NCBI RefSeq assembly: GCF_003843875.1
Contig: NZ_RKRF01000011.1
Location: 1-64,000 of the forward strand
Source of the DNA: Aquisalibacillus elongatus
GTDB lineage: Bacteria; Bacillota; Bacilli; Bacillales; Alkalibacillaceae
Length of the DNA: 64,000 nt
Direction of reading: 5' to 3'
Shown: positions 25,712-33,623 of the stretch, in pieces
How the letters are laid out: each line of letters begins with the position of its first letter
Numbering within the stretch: position 1 is the first letter of the stretch
Made by a program: the position numbers and the translations under genes
Notes under the pieces: generated by a model
What the model was told of the DNA's origin: nothing
Database searches by the model: none
Seen by the model: the letters and a program-made list of their open reading frames with translations, nothing else

Positions 25712-26878
25712 TTATAAATTTTCTAAGAAAACTCGGATGACATCCGCACCGCCGATAAAAGTGCCAAGGGAACTTCCGATGTTCGCCATCACTACAATGA
25801 GTAAGACGCGGGTGACCTTATTACGCCAAAATCCTTTCACGGTTTGGGCGTCTTCAGATAGTTTTTCAAAATCTTGTACTTGTGGCTTTTTGACAATTGC
25901 CTGAACGAAGCCAGCGAACCAACCGGCTGCAAGGAGCGGGTTCAGCGAGCTAATCGGCGCCACTATAAAGGCGGTTAAAACCGCTAACGGATGGCCTAAA
26001 GCGATGGCTGTTCCTATAGCGGATAAAGAACCATTCCATAACACCCAAGAAATCATTTGGTAAAAACCAGCTGATGGGTTGTTTAAAAACGTATAAACGA
26101 TCACGGATAGGATCAGAATCGGTATTGCCCACGCAATAATCTTCGGCTTCTTCGACTTTGGTGGAACTTTTGTTAACTGCTTTAAATCATTCTCCTGATG
26201 GATTTCTTCTTTAACACCAGGCACGTGAGCGGCACCTAGTATGGCGACCACTTTTTGGCCAGGTGCTTCTTTAATTTTTTGAGCTAAATATTGGTCACGC
26301 TCGTCAATTAAAGGCTTTTTCAAACGTGGAAAGGATTGGCTAAATTCCTGTAAAACCGAATCTAACATATCCTGAGATTTCATGCGTTCCAGTTCTTCTT
26401 CTGAAATATCATCATTGCTGAAAATACTGTAAATGATGCTCATGAGTAGTTTAAATTTTCCTGAGAAACCTAAATTACGCCATATTCTTTGAAATGTAAT
26501 TTGAATATTTCGATCGGCTAGCACTAACTCCGCATCATGTTCTTCTGCTGATTCAATCCCTTGAATCATCTCCTGGCCCGGATTGATGCCAAATTGTTTA
26601 GCCATTCGATTTTGGAAAGATGAGATCATCATGTTCATCAAAAGCATCGTGGCTTTTTTCTCTTTAATGACCTTAAAAATGTCCATGTTCTTCCACTTGT
26701 TACCATCTTTAATTGACTGGTAACGTTGTTGGTCTAATTCCACGCACACCGAATCTGGCTGTTCTGTTGCCACTACTTCTTTAACTTGTTCGGCACTTTG
26801 TTTCGATACGTGGGCTGTTCCAATAATAATAACTTCTTTATCGTCTAATTGAATTCTTGTTATATTCTCTTCTGACAT
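25712..26878 (-). CDS. TraB/PrgY-family membrane protein
   Basis: 388 aa from the ATG at 26878 behind AGAGGG. The N-terminal TraB domain begins VIIIGTAHVSKQSAEQV, has VCVELDQQRY and GAAHVPG with paired histidines, and is followed by about four C-terminal membrane segments (residues about 250-385). Enterococcal PrgY/TraB blocks endogenous sex pheromone; homologues in other bacteria and eukaryotes have no agreed function, and a metalloprotease-like activity of the Tiki/TraB fold is proposed. A second TraB-superfamily protein (GumN type) is encoded at 31.2 kb. Confidence 0.87.
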   Translation of the reverse strand: MSEENITRIQLDDKEVIIIGTAHVSKQSAEQVKEVVATEQPDSVCVELDQQRYQSIKDGNKWKNMDIFKVIKEKKATMLLMNMMISSFQNRMAKQFGINPGQEMIQGIESAEEHDAELVLADRNIQITFQRIWRNLGFSGKFKLLMSIIYSIFSNDDISEEELERMKSQDMLDSVLQEFSQSFPRLKKPLIDERDQYLAQKIKEAPGQKVVAILGAAHVPGVKEEIHQENDLKQLTKVPPKSKKPKIIAWAIPILILSVIVYTFLNNPSAGFYQMISWVLWNGSLSAIGTAIALGHPLAVLTAFIVAPISSLNPLLAAGWFAGFVQAIVKKPQVQDFEKLSEDAQTVKGFWRNKVTRVLLIVVMANIGSSLGTFIGGADVIRVFLENL

Positions 26879-27039
26879 AACAAACCCTCTTATTTCTTTA
26901 CTTTTATAAAAATAGTGTATCATTAAATCACATTTAAAAGATAATTATTTAGTAACTTTTTTCTGACACTTAATTATTATATGATGCACAACCTGTTTCG
27001 GTCATGTGCTAGAATGAGATAGATAGAGGGGGAATGAGA

Positions 27040-28629
27040 ATGACATGGTGGAAAGATTCAGTCGTCTATCAAATTTATCCTCGAAGTTTTATGGATTCTA
27101 ACGGGGATGGTATTGGTGACTTACAAGGGATTATTCAAAAACTGGATTATTTAAAGAAACTTGGAATCGATATCATTTGGTTAAGCCCGGTTTACGATTC
27201 ACCTAATGATGATAACGGTTACGATATTCGAGATTATTTTAAAATCATGAGCGAATTTGGGACGATGCAGGATTTTGACCAAATGTTAGATGAGATACAT
27301 AAACGCGACATGAAGTTAATGATGGATTTAGTCGTGAATCACACATCTGATGAGCATGAGTGGTTTGCACAGTATCCAGACTTTTATTATTGGCAAGATC
27401 AACCGAACAACTGGAAATCTGTCTTTGGCGGCCCGGCTTGGGAATTTGATGATAAGCGTAATCAGTATTATTTACATATCTTTTCTAAAAAACAACCTGA
27501 TCTAAATTGGGAAAACCCTAACTTAAGAGAAAAGGTTTATGACATGATGCGTTGGTGGCTTGATAAAGGCGTTGACGGCTTTCGTATGGATGTCATTAAT
27601 TTTATCTCGAAAGACTCTGAGCTGCCAGATACGCCAGATGGAGATGGCAGCCCTTACTTCATGAATGGCCCTCGGATTCATGAGTTTCTACATGAGATGA
27701 ACCAAGAAGTGTTATCAAATTACGATTGTGTCACTGTTGGCGAGATGCCTGGAGCTGCACCAGGTGACGCACAAAAATATACAAACCCTGACAATCAAGA
27801 ACTCAATATGATTTTCACTTTTGAACATATGGACCTTGATGGCGGATCCGATAAGTGGGATTTGAAGCCTTTAAACTTAGTTGATTTAAAAGAAAACTTA
27901 GAGAAATGGCAGCATGCATTGTTTAATGTCGGCTGGAACAGTTTATATTGGAATAACCATGATCAGCCGAGAATCGTCTCTCGTTTTGGCGATGATCAGG
28001 AGTATCGTGTGGAGTCGGCCAAAATGCTAGCAACCTGTCTTCATATGATGCAAGGCACGCCTTATATTTACCAAGGCGAAGAGGTCGGTATGACGAATGT
28101 GGCGTTCGAGTCAATTGATCAGTATGAAGATATCGAAACACTCAATATGTATCAAGAGAAAAAAGAGCAAGGCTGGTCACACGAGGACATCATGCGCTCG
28201 ATTCATGTAAAAGGCCGCGACAACGCGAGAACACCGATGCAATGGAATGATGCGGCGAACGCTGGTTTTACCACGGGTGAGCCTTGGCTTCAAGTTAATC
28301 CGAACTATAAAGCTATTAATGTAAAACAGGCGCTTGAGGAAACTGATTCTATTTTTTATTACTATCAATCTTTAATTTCATTACGTAAAACGTACGATGT
28401 GATTACGAATGGGGATTTCACACTTATCCATCGCGATCATCCTGACATTTTTGCCTATAAAAGAGAAACTGATCAAGAAACACTAACGGTTTATTGTAAC
28501 TTTAGCGCAAATGAATACGACATTAATCAGCCAAGTGGTGAAATTTTGATCCAAAACTATGAGTCGAGTCATGAAAAACTTCGACCTTGGGAAGCTGTTG
28601 TCTTTTATGAGAAAAAGGGGGAGTCATAA
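27040..28629 (+). CDS. Alpha-glucosidase, GH13 (oligo-1,6-glucosidase type)
   Basis: 529 aa from the ATG at 27040, 8 nt after AGGGGG. GH13 regions are complete: DLVVNHTSDEH, GFRMDVINFI with the nucleophile Asp, VGEMPG with the acid Glu, and NNHDQPR with the third Asp. VYQIYPRSFMDSNGDGIGDL at the N-terminus and GRDNARTPMQW mark the MalL/oligo-1,6-glucosidase subfamily. It is cytosolic and hydrolyses maltose, isomaltose or sucrose-like oligosaccharides. Its stop overlaps the ROK kinase start (TAATG), so the released glucose can be phosphorylated by the next gene product. Confidence 0.95.
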   Translation: MTWWKDSVVYQIYPRSFMDSNGDGIGDLQGIIQKLDYLKKLGIDIIWLSPVYDSPNDDNGYDIRDYFKIMSEFGTMQDFDQMLDEIHKRDMKLMMDLVVNHTSDEHEWFAQYPDFYYWQDQPNNWKSVFGGPAWEFDDKRNQYYLHIFSKKQPDLNWENPNLREKVYDMMRWWLDKGVDGFRMDVINFISKDSELPDTPDGDGSPYFMNGPRIHEFLHEMNQEVLSNYDCVTVGEMPGAAPGDAQKYTNPDNQELNMIFTFEHMDLDGGSDKWDLKPLNLVDLKENLEKWQHALFNVGWNSLYWNNHDQPRIVSRFGDDQEYRVESAKMLATCLHMMQGTPYIYQGEEVGMTNVAFESIDQYEDIETLNMYQEKKEQGWSHEDIMRSIHVKGRDNARTPMQWNDAANAGFTTGEPWLQVNPNYKAINVKQALEETDSIFYYYQSLISLRKTYDVITNGDFTLIHRDHPDIFAYKRETDQETLTVYCNFSANEYDINQPSGEILIQNYESSHEKLRPWEAVVFYEKKGES

Positions 28630-29486
28630 TGAAAATCATTGGTGTTGATATTGGCGGTACAAAAGTCCGAATGGGCGTATTAGACGATGAAATGAATATT
28701 CTGTTAGATGAGCGCGTGCCGACAACGTTTCCATTAGATGAACTGTTAGAAAAAGAGATTCTTAGAATACTTAAGGACCACCCTGATGTCGAAGCGATTG
28801 GCATTGGGACACATGGTTTTGTCGATTCCAAAAAAGGGCGGATTGTATACGCTACCGACCTTTTGCCAGGATGGACTGGAACAGAGGTTAAAAAGCAGCT
28901 TGAAGAAGCAACTGGCTTAAGAGTGGAAGTCGACAATGACGCCAATTGTGCGGCATTAGCTGAAGCAAAAATCGGTGCCGCTAAAGATTATGACCGAACT
29001 GTGTGCCTAACATTAGGTACTGGCCTTGGAGGCGGCGTCATTATCGATGATTTCCTTTTATCTGGCGGGCCGAACGGCGGGGCTGCTGAACTTGGCCATA
29101 TGACGCTATACCCAGGCGGTGTTGAGTGCGCTTGCGGCCGTAGAGGTTGTTTCGAACAATACGTCTCAGGCTCAGCCTTGCGCCGTCGCATTGAAGAAGC
29201 AAAATTACCATACCAACCTGAGGAAATTTTTAAAGTCGATGATCCAAAAGCAAAACAGCTAGTTAGTGAATTCACGTATGATTTAGCTGTTATTATTAGT
29301 TCATTACAAGCCACTTTCGATATGGAAGTCGTCGTATTAGGTGGCGGCGTGTCAGATGCCGCGGATCATTGGTTAGACGAGCTAAAAGGACACCTAGAAA
29401 CCTTGTGGCTCAACCCAATTGACATTCGAATTGCGCAGTATAAAAATGATGCCGGCATGTTAGGTGCTGCGCAGTTAGTGTTATAA
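28629..29486 (+). CDS. ROK-family sugar kinase (probable glucokinase)
   Basis: 285 aa. The ATP-binding motif DIGGTKVRMGV is at the N-terminus, DNDANCAALAEA carries the catalytic Asp, and the ROK zinc site is GHMTLYPGGVECACGRRGCFEQYVSG. Translation is coupled to the alpha-glucosidase gene by a 1-nt overlap. The product would phosphorylate glucose for Pgi, which is encoded on the opposite strand just downstream. Sugar specificity is inferred from context. Confidence 0.9.
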   Translation: MKIIGVDIGGTKVRMGVLDDEMNILLDERVPTTFPLDELLEKEILRILKDHPDVEAIGIGTHGFVDSKKGRIVYATDLLPGWTGTEVKKQLEEATGLRVEVDNDANCAALAEAKIGAAKDYDRTVCLTLGTGLGGGVIIDDFLLSGGPNGGAAELGHMTLYPGGVECACGRRGCFEQYVSGSALRRRIEEAKLPYQPEEIFKVDDPKAKQLVSEFTYDLAVIISSLQATFDMEVVVLGGGVSDAADHWLDELKGHLETLWLNPIDIRIAQYKNDAGMLGAAQLVL

Positions 29487-29497
29487 TTCAGTTTATC

Positions 29498-29569
29498 CGC
29501 AGGTTTTGGCTGGTTACACGCAGGTTTCTCAGATTTACCTGCAGGTTGTTCGAATTTACAAGCAGGTTT
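29498..29569. repeat. 21-bp-period intergenic repeat array F (word CGCAGGTTT)
   Basis: CGCAGGTTT at 29498 and 29519, TGCAGGTTG at 29540 and AGCAGGTTT at 29561: four units exactly 21 bp apart. After the third unit comes TTCGAATTT, the same spacer found after the third unit of the arrays at 3.3 and 25.6 kb. It starts 12 nt after the ROK kinase stop. Confidence 0.85.
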
Positions 29570-29581
29570 CAAGAAAAAACA

Positions 29582-29605
29582 CGCTTGGGGAGTGCGCTCC
29601 AAGCG
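29582..29605. terminator. GC-rich hairpin after the ROK kinase gene
   Basis: CGCTTGGGG / CTCCAAGCG, 9 bp including one G-T pair, with a 6-nt loop. No T-run follows on the plus strand, so termination is uncertain. Confidence 0.4.
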
Positions 29606-29725
29606 GAGATTTCCAACTAGATTTACAAACAACTAAACCACTAGTGGAGGGGTTGGGCAAACGCCGATAATGAGTATATTGAAAACCGCTCTTAAAGAAC
29701 AACCGGACCGTCCTGTTATAAATGG

Positions 29726-29753
29726 AAAAAGGCTGGGGAGCCCCAGCCTTTTC
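29726..29753 (-). terminator. Terminator of pgi
   Basis: GAAAAGGCTGGGG-type stem pairing with CCCCAGCCTTTTC around a 2-nt loop. It sits about 100 nt past the pgi stop, with a repeat array between stop and hairpin. Confidence 0.8.
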
Positions 29754-29756
29754 TTA

Positions 29757-29851
29757 TTCGAGAGTAACTTCCTTGTGCTCGGGAGTAAATCGCCTCTGTT
29801 CGAGAGTATTCCTCCCGCGTTCGGGAGTAAACCGTCCCTGTTCGGGAGTAA
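29757..29851. repeat. 21-bp-period intergenic repeat array G (word TTCGGGAGTAA)
   Basis: TTCGAGAGTAA (29757), CTCGGGAGTAA (29778), TTCGAGAGTAT (29799), TTCGGGAGTAA (29820) and TTCGGGAGTAA (29841): five units at an exact 21-bp step. It ends 2 nt before the pgi stop codon and lies inside the presumed pgi 3' untranslated region. Confidence 0.88.
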
Positions 29852-29853
29852 CT

Positions 29854-31128
29854 TTAGTACCCTGGCTTATTCAACAATCTAAAGATTGCAGTTTTATAAT
29901 CCTCAACACCTGGCTGATTAAACGGATTAATCTCTAGCAAATACGCACTGTAGGCGCAAGATAGCATGTAAAAATAGAGTAAATAACCTACATGATATTC
30001 ATCCATTTGATTCACATGAATGCCGACTTGAGGAACACCGCCGTTGAGGTGCGCTTCCGATACGCCTTTATAGGCTGTTAAATTAAAGTCATGCAGTGAT
30101 AATCCTGATAAGTAGTTTAATTGATCTAAGTTGTTGTCGGCTTCAAAGACTTCTAAATCCTCGTCTGTTTCTTCAACGACTAAAAACGACTCAAATAAAT
30201 TGCGCTTGCCGTCTTGGATATACTGTCCTAATGAGTGTAGATCAGTTGTGTAAACGACTGACACAGGGAAAATCCCTTTACCTTCCTTACCTTCACTTTC
30301 ACCGAATAATTGCTTCCACCATTCTTGAACAAAATTCAGTTTCGGCTCAAATGTTGCTAACACTTCATTCGTGTAGCCTTGTTCGTATAAACTATGGCGA
30401 ATGGCTGCGTAACGAATGGCAGGGTTATCTTCACCAAACGTCTTCAGCTCTTCTTCTGCCGCTTTTGCACCACTGATTAACCGTTCAACGTCAAATCCAG
30501 CAGCTGCAATCGGCAATAAGCCTACTGCAGTGAATACCGAATAACGTCCACCGACATCATCTGGTACAACAAAACGCTTGTAACCTTGTTCTTTCGCAAG
30601 TGTTAACAATGCTCCTTTGTTCTCATCGGTCGTCACATAGATCCGCGAAGCCGCATCAGCTCCATAACGTTCTTGCATATACTGTTGTAAAAATCGAAAA
30701 GCTAGTGCTGGCTCTGTTGTCGTTCCTGACTTTGAGATCACATTGAGTGCCACCTCTTTGTCATCAACATACGCCATTAATTGTTTTAAATAAGCTCCAC
30801 TAACTTGATGCCCGGCAAAAATCACTTCAAATTCAGGGTTCTTCTCAAAATGTGGCTGTAACGCTTCAATCACAGCTTTTGCTCCTAAATAAGAACCACC
30901 AATGCCAATTACAATTAACACATCCGCCTGCGACCTAATCTGTTCAGCCGTCTGTTTAATTTGATCTAAAAATTCCTGACTTAAGCCAGAAGGCCAGTCC
31001 AACCAACCTAAAAACTCAGATCCTGCCCCTTCTTTGGCATATAATCCTCGATGAATACTTTCAAGTTTTTCTTTTTTCGTTTCTGTTAATACGTCTTCCA
31101 TTTGTCCTGAATATGTAACACTTACCAT
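29854..31128 (-). CDS. pgi: Glucose-6-phosphate isomerase
   Basis: 424 aa from the ATG at 31128 behind AAAGGAG at about 8 nt. The signatures VIGIGGSYLGAKAVIEAL, VISKSGTTTEPALAFR, PDDVGGRYSVFTAVGLLPIA and the C-terminal KxAxxR-type helix are all present. It interconverts glucose-6-phosphate and fructose-6-phosphate. It is monocistronic and converges with the alpha-glucosidase/ROK kinase operon, giving a short glucose-handling module. Its 3' untranslated region contains a five-unit repeat array. Confidence 0.97.
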   Translation of the reverse strand: MVSVTYSGQMEDVLTETKKEKLESIHRGLYAKEGAGSEFLGWLDWPSGLSQEFLDQIKQTAEQIRSQADVLIVIGIGGSYLGAKAVIEALQPHFEKNPEFEVIFAGHQVSGAYLKQLMAYVDDKEVALNVISKSGTTTEPALAFRFLQQYMQERYGADAASRIYVTTDENKGALLTLAKEQGYKRFVVPDDVGGRYSVFTAVGLLPIAAAGFDVERLISGAKAAEEELKTFGEDNPAIRYAAIRHSLYEQGYTNEVLATFEPKLNFVQEWWKQLFGESEGKEGKGIFPVSVVYTTDLHSLGQYIQDGKRNLFESFLVVEETDEDLEVFEADNNLDQLNYLSGLSLHDFNLTAYKGVSEAHLNGGVPQVGIHVNQMDEYHVGYLLYFYMLSCAYSAYLLEINPFNQPGVEDYKTAIFRLLNKPGY

Positions 31129-31170
31129 AACTGAAACTCCTTTCGATTCTTCTATTATAAACAAATAAAA

Positions 31171-31200
31171 AGCTAATCGCTACACCTGTAACGATTAGCT
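31171..31200 (-). terminator. Terminator of the GumN-like lipoprotein gene
   Basis: AGCTAATCG / CGATTAGCT outer stem with an inner TACA/TGTA stem, followed on the minus strand by TTTTTA. It lies just past the stop at 31207. Confidence 0.85.
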
Positions 31201-31206
31201 TCGTTT

Positions 31207-32205
31207 TTAATGCACGCGCTCAACTTCATAACCGTTTTCTTCTAAAATAGATCCAATGTGTGGTTCTAACAGTAAATGCATAGAACCAACAATGACAAAG
31301 TAAGTATCCGACGAATCTTCTTCTAGAAACTCCATGATTTGATCCGCCATTTTGTAATTCCGTTCATCATTCATTGCCTCTAAAAAGGCTTCAGCTTCAG
31401 CGTCTTCTTCGTCAGATTCCACAATCAACTCATCTAGTAATGCATCTTCATCGCCTTCTTGCCATAATGCCAGCATTTCCTCGAGGTCTTCTTCGTATTG
31501 TTCATCACTGACTAACATCTCTTCTAACATAGTAATCTGATACTCTTCAGAAGCACCAGATAAAACTTGTAATTGTTCTTCTACCGTCTCTAAGTCCTTA
31601 ATCTCCTTACCGTCTGAAACAGCTCTATCTAAGAAATACATATCGACACCTGATTCATACTCTAACTCCATCACTTTGAACTGTTGAAGGAGATTTGATA
31701 CGTACCATGGCTTAAACATATTCAACGTTTCCATGTCCACCATCATATACCCGTCAGCAACCTCTTCAACAGACTGATATAAATCCTGTGAAATATGGTC
31801 TTGAAGCGTTGTTCCATCTTGATAAGTGCCATATTGTTGATAAAGACTCTGTGCTTCAGCCTGATCCACGTTAATTAAATCAATCTCAGGCACCACGATA
31901 TCCGACTCCTCGTATGCCTCTTCTATTTTAGTATGTAATGGGTACATATCTTCAGGCCCGATATGAATCGTCCCTTGTAAATAAACGGTCGTATCACCAT
32001 TTTCAACTTTCCACAAAAAACCGCCTGAACCATCTTCCTGCTCCCCATCATCATCTTCATTCTTTTCTTCCTCTTCAACATTCTCTTCCTGTTCCGTGTC
32101 ATCATCTACTTGAGACTGCTCTTCCTGTTCTGGCTCATTGTCTGTGCAAGCAACGACCACAACGAAACACAGCACAACCGCTAACAGTTTTAAATACCTG
32201 CTCAT
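31207..32205 (-). CDS. TraB/GumN-family lipoprotein
   Basis: 332 aa. The signal peptide has a lipobox at VVVACT, then a very acidic linker of about 35 residues (Glu/Asp/Gln only), then the GumN/TraB domain: FLWKVENGDTTVYLQGTIHIGPEDMYPL, VVPEIDL and the C-terminal FVIVGSMHLLLEPH with a paired histidine motif. This fold relates to the Tiki metalloproteases, but the activity in bacteria is unproven. The acidic linker suits a salt-adapted cell surface. It is monocistronic, with its own terminator. Confidence 0.88.
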   Translation of the reverse strand: MSRYLKLLAVVLCFVVVVACTDNEPEQEEQSQVDDDTEQEENVEEEEKNEDDDGEQEDGSGGFLWKVENGDTTVYLQGTIHIGPEDMYPLHTKIEEAYEESDIVVPEIDLINVDQAEAQSLYQQYGTYQDGTTLQDHISQDLYQSVEEVADGYMMVDMETLNMFKPWYVSNLLQQFKVMELEYESGVDMYFLDRAVSDGKEIKDLETVEEQLQVLSGASEEYQITMLEEMLVSDEQYEEDLEEMLALWQEGDEDALLDELIVESDEEDAEAEAFLEAMNDERNYKMADQIMEFLEEDSSDTYFVIVGSMHLLLEPHIGSILEENGYEVERVH

Positions 32206-32411
32206 CGATGCACTCTCCTCTTTCTAAAATAGATTTACTAATATCTTAACTGTTAAGTTTTAGAAAATCTATGCGTAATCAAAAATTCCTATTTTTAAAC
32301 TATGCCTCATCATGCTTTTGAGACTTTATATAGCTTGAAATATAGGGGTTTATATGTCAATATTTAGATATGTATATATAAGTATAGTTATAAAACCAAA
32401 GGGAGTATAAG

Positions 32412-33581
32412 ATGGTTAATAAAGCCGTTGTATTAGGAAACAATTATTATATAGCACTTAGCGTCCTACGAGGCCTTGGTATTCAAGGCGTTCATACTGT
32501 AGCTGTAGATTATGCTAAAAAAAATACATATGCAGCTGATTCAAAATATTGCGACGAACATCTCATTTCACCTCATTATCAGGAAGACCCAGAGGGGTTT
32601 ATAGAGTTTTTAATAAATTTTGCTAAAAGACAAAATTATAAGCCGGTATTATTACCGTGTCATGACTCCTATGTAGAAATAGTCGATCAATATTTATATA
32701 AATTAAAAGAGTATTATCTCATTCCACAAACAGAACAAGGTCTTTATATTAACACAATGGACAAGGAGAAGCTTCATCGTCTTGCTGAAGAGCACGGTGT
32801 GTTAGTACCAGAGACTGTTCGATTAAATGAAGACCATTTCTATGAAAAAATTGATCAAGAAATAGGTTATCCTTGTATTGTAAAACCAACTGACTCACCT
32901 CAATTTACAAAAGTGTTTAACTGTAAAAGCTTTGAGGTAAATAATCGAGTAGAGCTTGATGAAGCCATTAAAAAAGCCACTGATGCCGAGTTAGATGTCG
33001 TGGTTCAACGAATTATTCCTGGCTTTGACGATCACATGCATACATTCGATTGTTATCTCGATCAGAATGGGGAGATTACCCATTGGACCACTGCTCAAAA
33101 GCTACGTCAGTATCCGATTAACTTTGGTGCATCTGTCTATACGCATCAAAAGTACTTCCCGGAATTATATGATATGAGCAAGAAGTTTTTACAAGGCATT
33201 GGCTTTAAAGGGTTCGTTGAAATTGAGTATAAAAAAGATGCCAATACAGGCGACTTTTATTTAATTGAATTAAACGTCAGGTTTACAAACTTTGACGCTT
33301 TATTAAGAAAAGTTGGACTTAACTTCCCGTATATCACCTATCGTGATTTGATTGGGAAACCATTGCAACCTAAGGCCGTTAAACGAAGCACAGGTATTGT
33401 CTTCTGGTACTTCTTTGAAGATATGAAAGCCATTAAAGACTATTTAAAAACCAACCAACTGACAAAACGTCAAGTTATTAAATCATTATTCAAACGGAAG
33501 GCACACGCTGTTTGGGACTTAAAAGATCCACGTCCGTTTATGTCATTTTGGCTTATAAGAATTAAACGAAAGCTTTCTTAG
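32412..33581 (+). CDS. ATP-grasp carboxylate-amine ligase, candidate D-Asp/D-Glu ligase of peptidoglycan
   Basis: 389 aa with a Rossmann-like N-terminus (KAVVLGNNYYIALSVLRGLG), then an ATP-grasp fold: NTMDKEKLHRLAEEHGV, YPCIVKPTDS, VVVQRIIPG, and IELNVRFTNFDAL with the metal ligands. It resembles the D-aspartate ligase (Aslfm) group that attaches D-Asp to the third residue of UDP-MurNAc-pentapeptide. It is followed by a MurE-like ligase and an Asp/Glu racemase, which fits that role closely. The acceptor and donor are inferred. The C-terminus is basic, perhaps for membrane contact. Binding site AAGGGAG, ATG at 32412. Confidence 0.75.
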   Translation: MVNKAVVLGNNYYIALSVLRGLGIQGVHTVAVDYAKKNTYAADSKYCDEHLISPHYQEDPEGFIEFLINFAKRQNYKPVLLPCHDSYVEIVDQYLYKLKEYYLIPQTEQGLYINTMDKEKLHRLAEEHGVLVPETVRLNEDHFYEKIDQEIGYPCIVKPTDSPQFTKVFNCKSFEVNNRVELDEAIKKATDAELDVVVQRIIPGFDDHMHTFDCYLDQNGEITHWTTAQKLRQYPINFGASVYTHQKYFPELYDMSKKFLQGIGFKGFVEIEYKKDANTGDFYLIELNVRFTNFDALLRKVGLNFPYITYRDLIGKPLQPKAVKRSTGIVFWYFFEDMKAIKDYLKTNQLTKRQVIKSLFKRKAHAVWDLKDPRPFMSFWLIRIKRKLS

Positions 33582-33623
33582 TAAGCACCCTATCATGATT
33601 ATTAGAAAGAAGGGTTTATCTTT

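Larger units (their letters stand above)
29487..29853. other. Intergenic region without a gene between the ROK kinase and pgi (367 bp)
   Basis: Contains two different 21-bp-period arrays (29498-29569 and 29757-29851), a GC-rich hairpin at 29582-29605 and the pgi terminator at 29726-29753. Open frames here are translations of the repeats (7-residue periodicity) and are not called as genes. Confidence 0.8.

Noticed and set aside
24822-26878. Caspase-like and TraB genes as a toxin or defence module
   Set aside because: They are separated by a terminator and a repeat array, and no effector, sensor or immunity gene is adjacent.
29670-29937. Two overlapping plus-strand frames with serine/glycine heptads
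   Set aside because: Both run through the TTCGGGAGTAA array and the pgi terminator, then into pgi antisense. Two frames open at once points to repeat structure, not coding.
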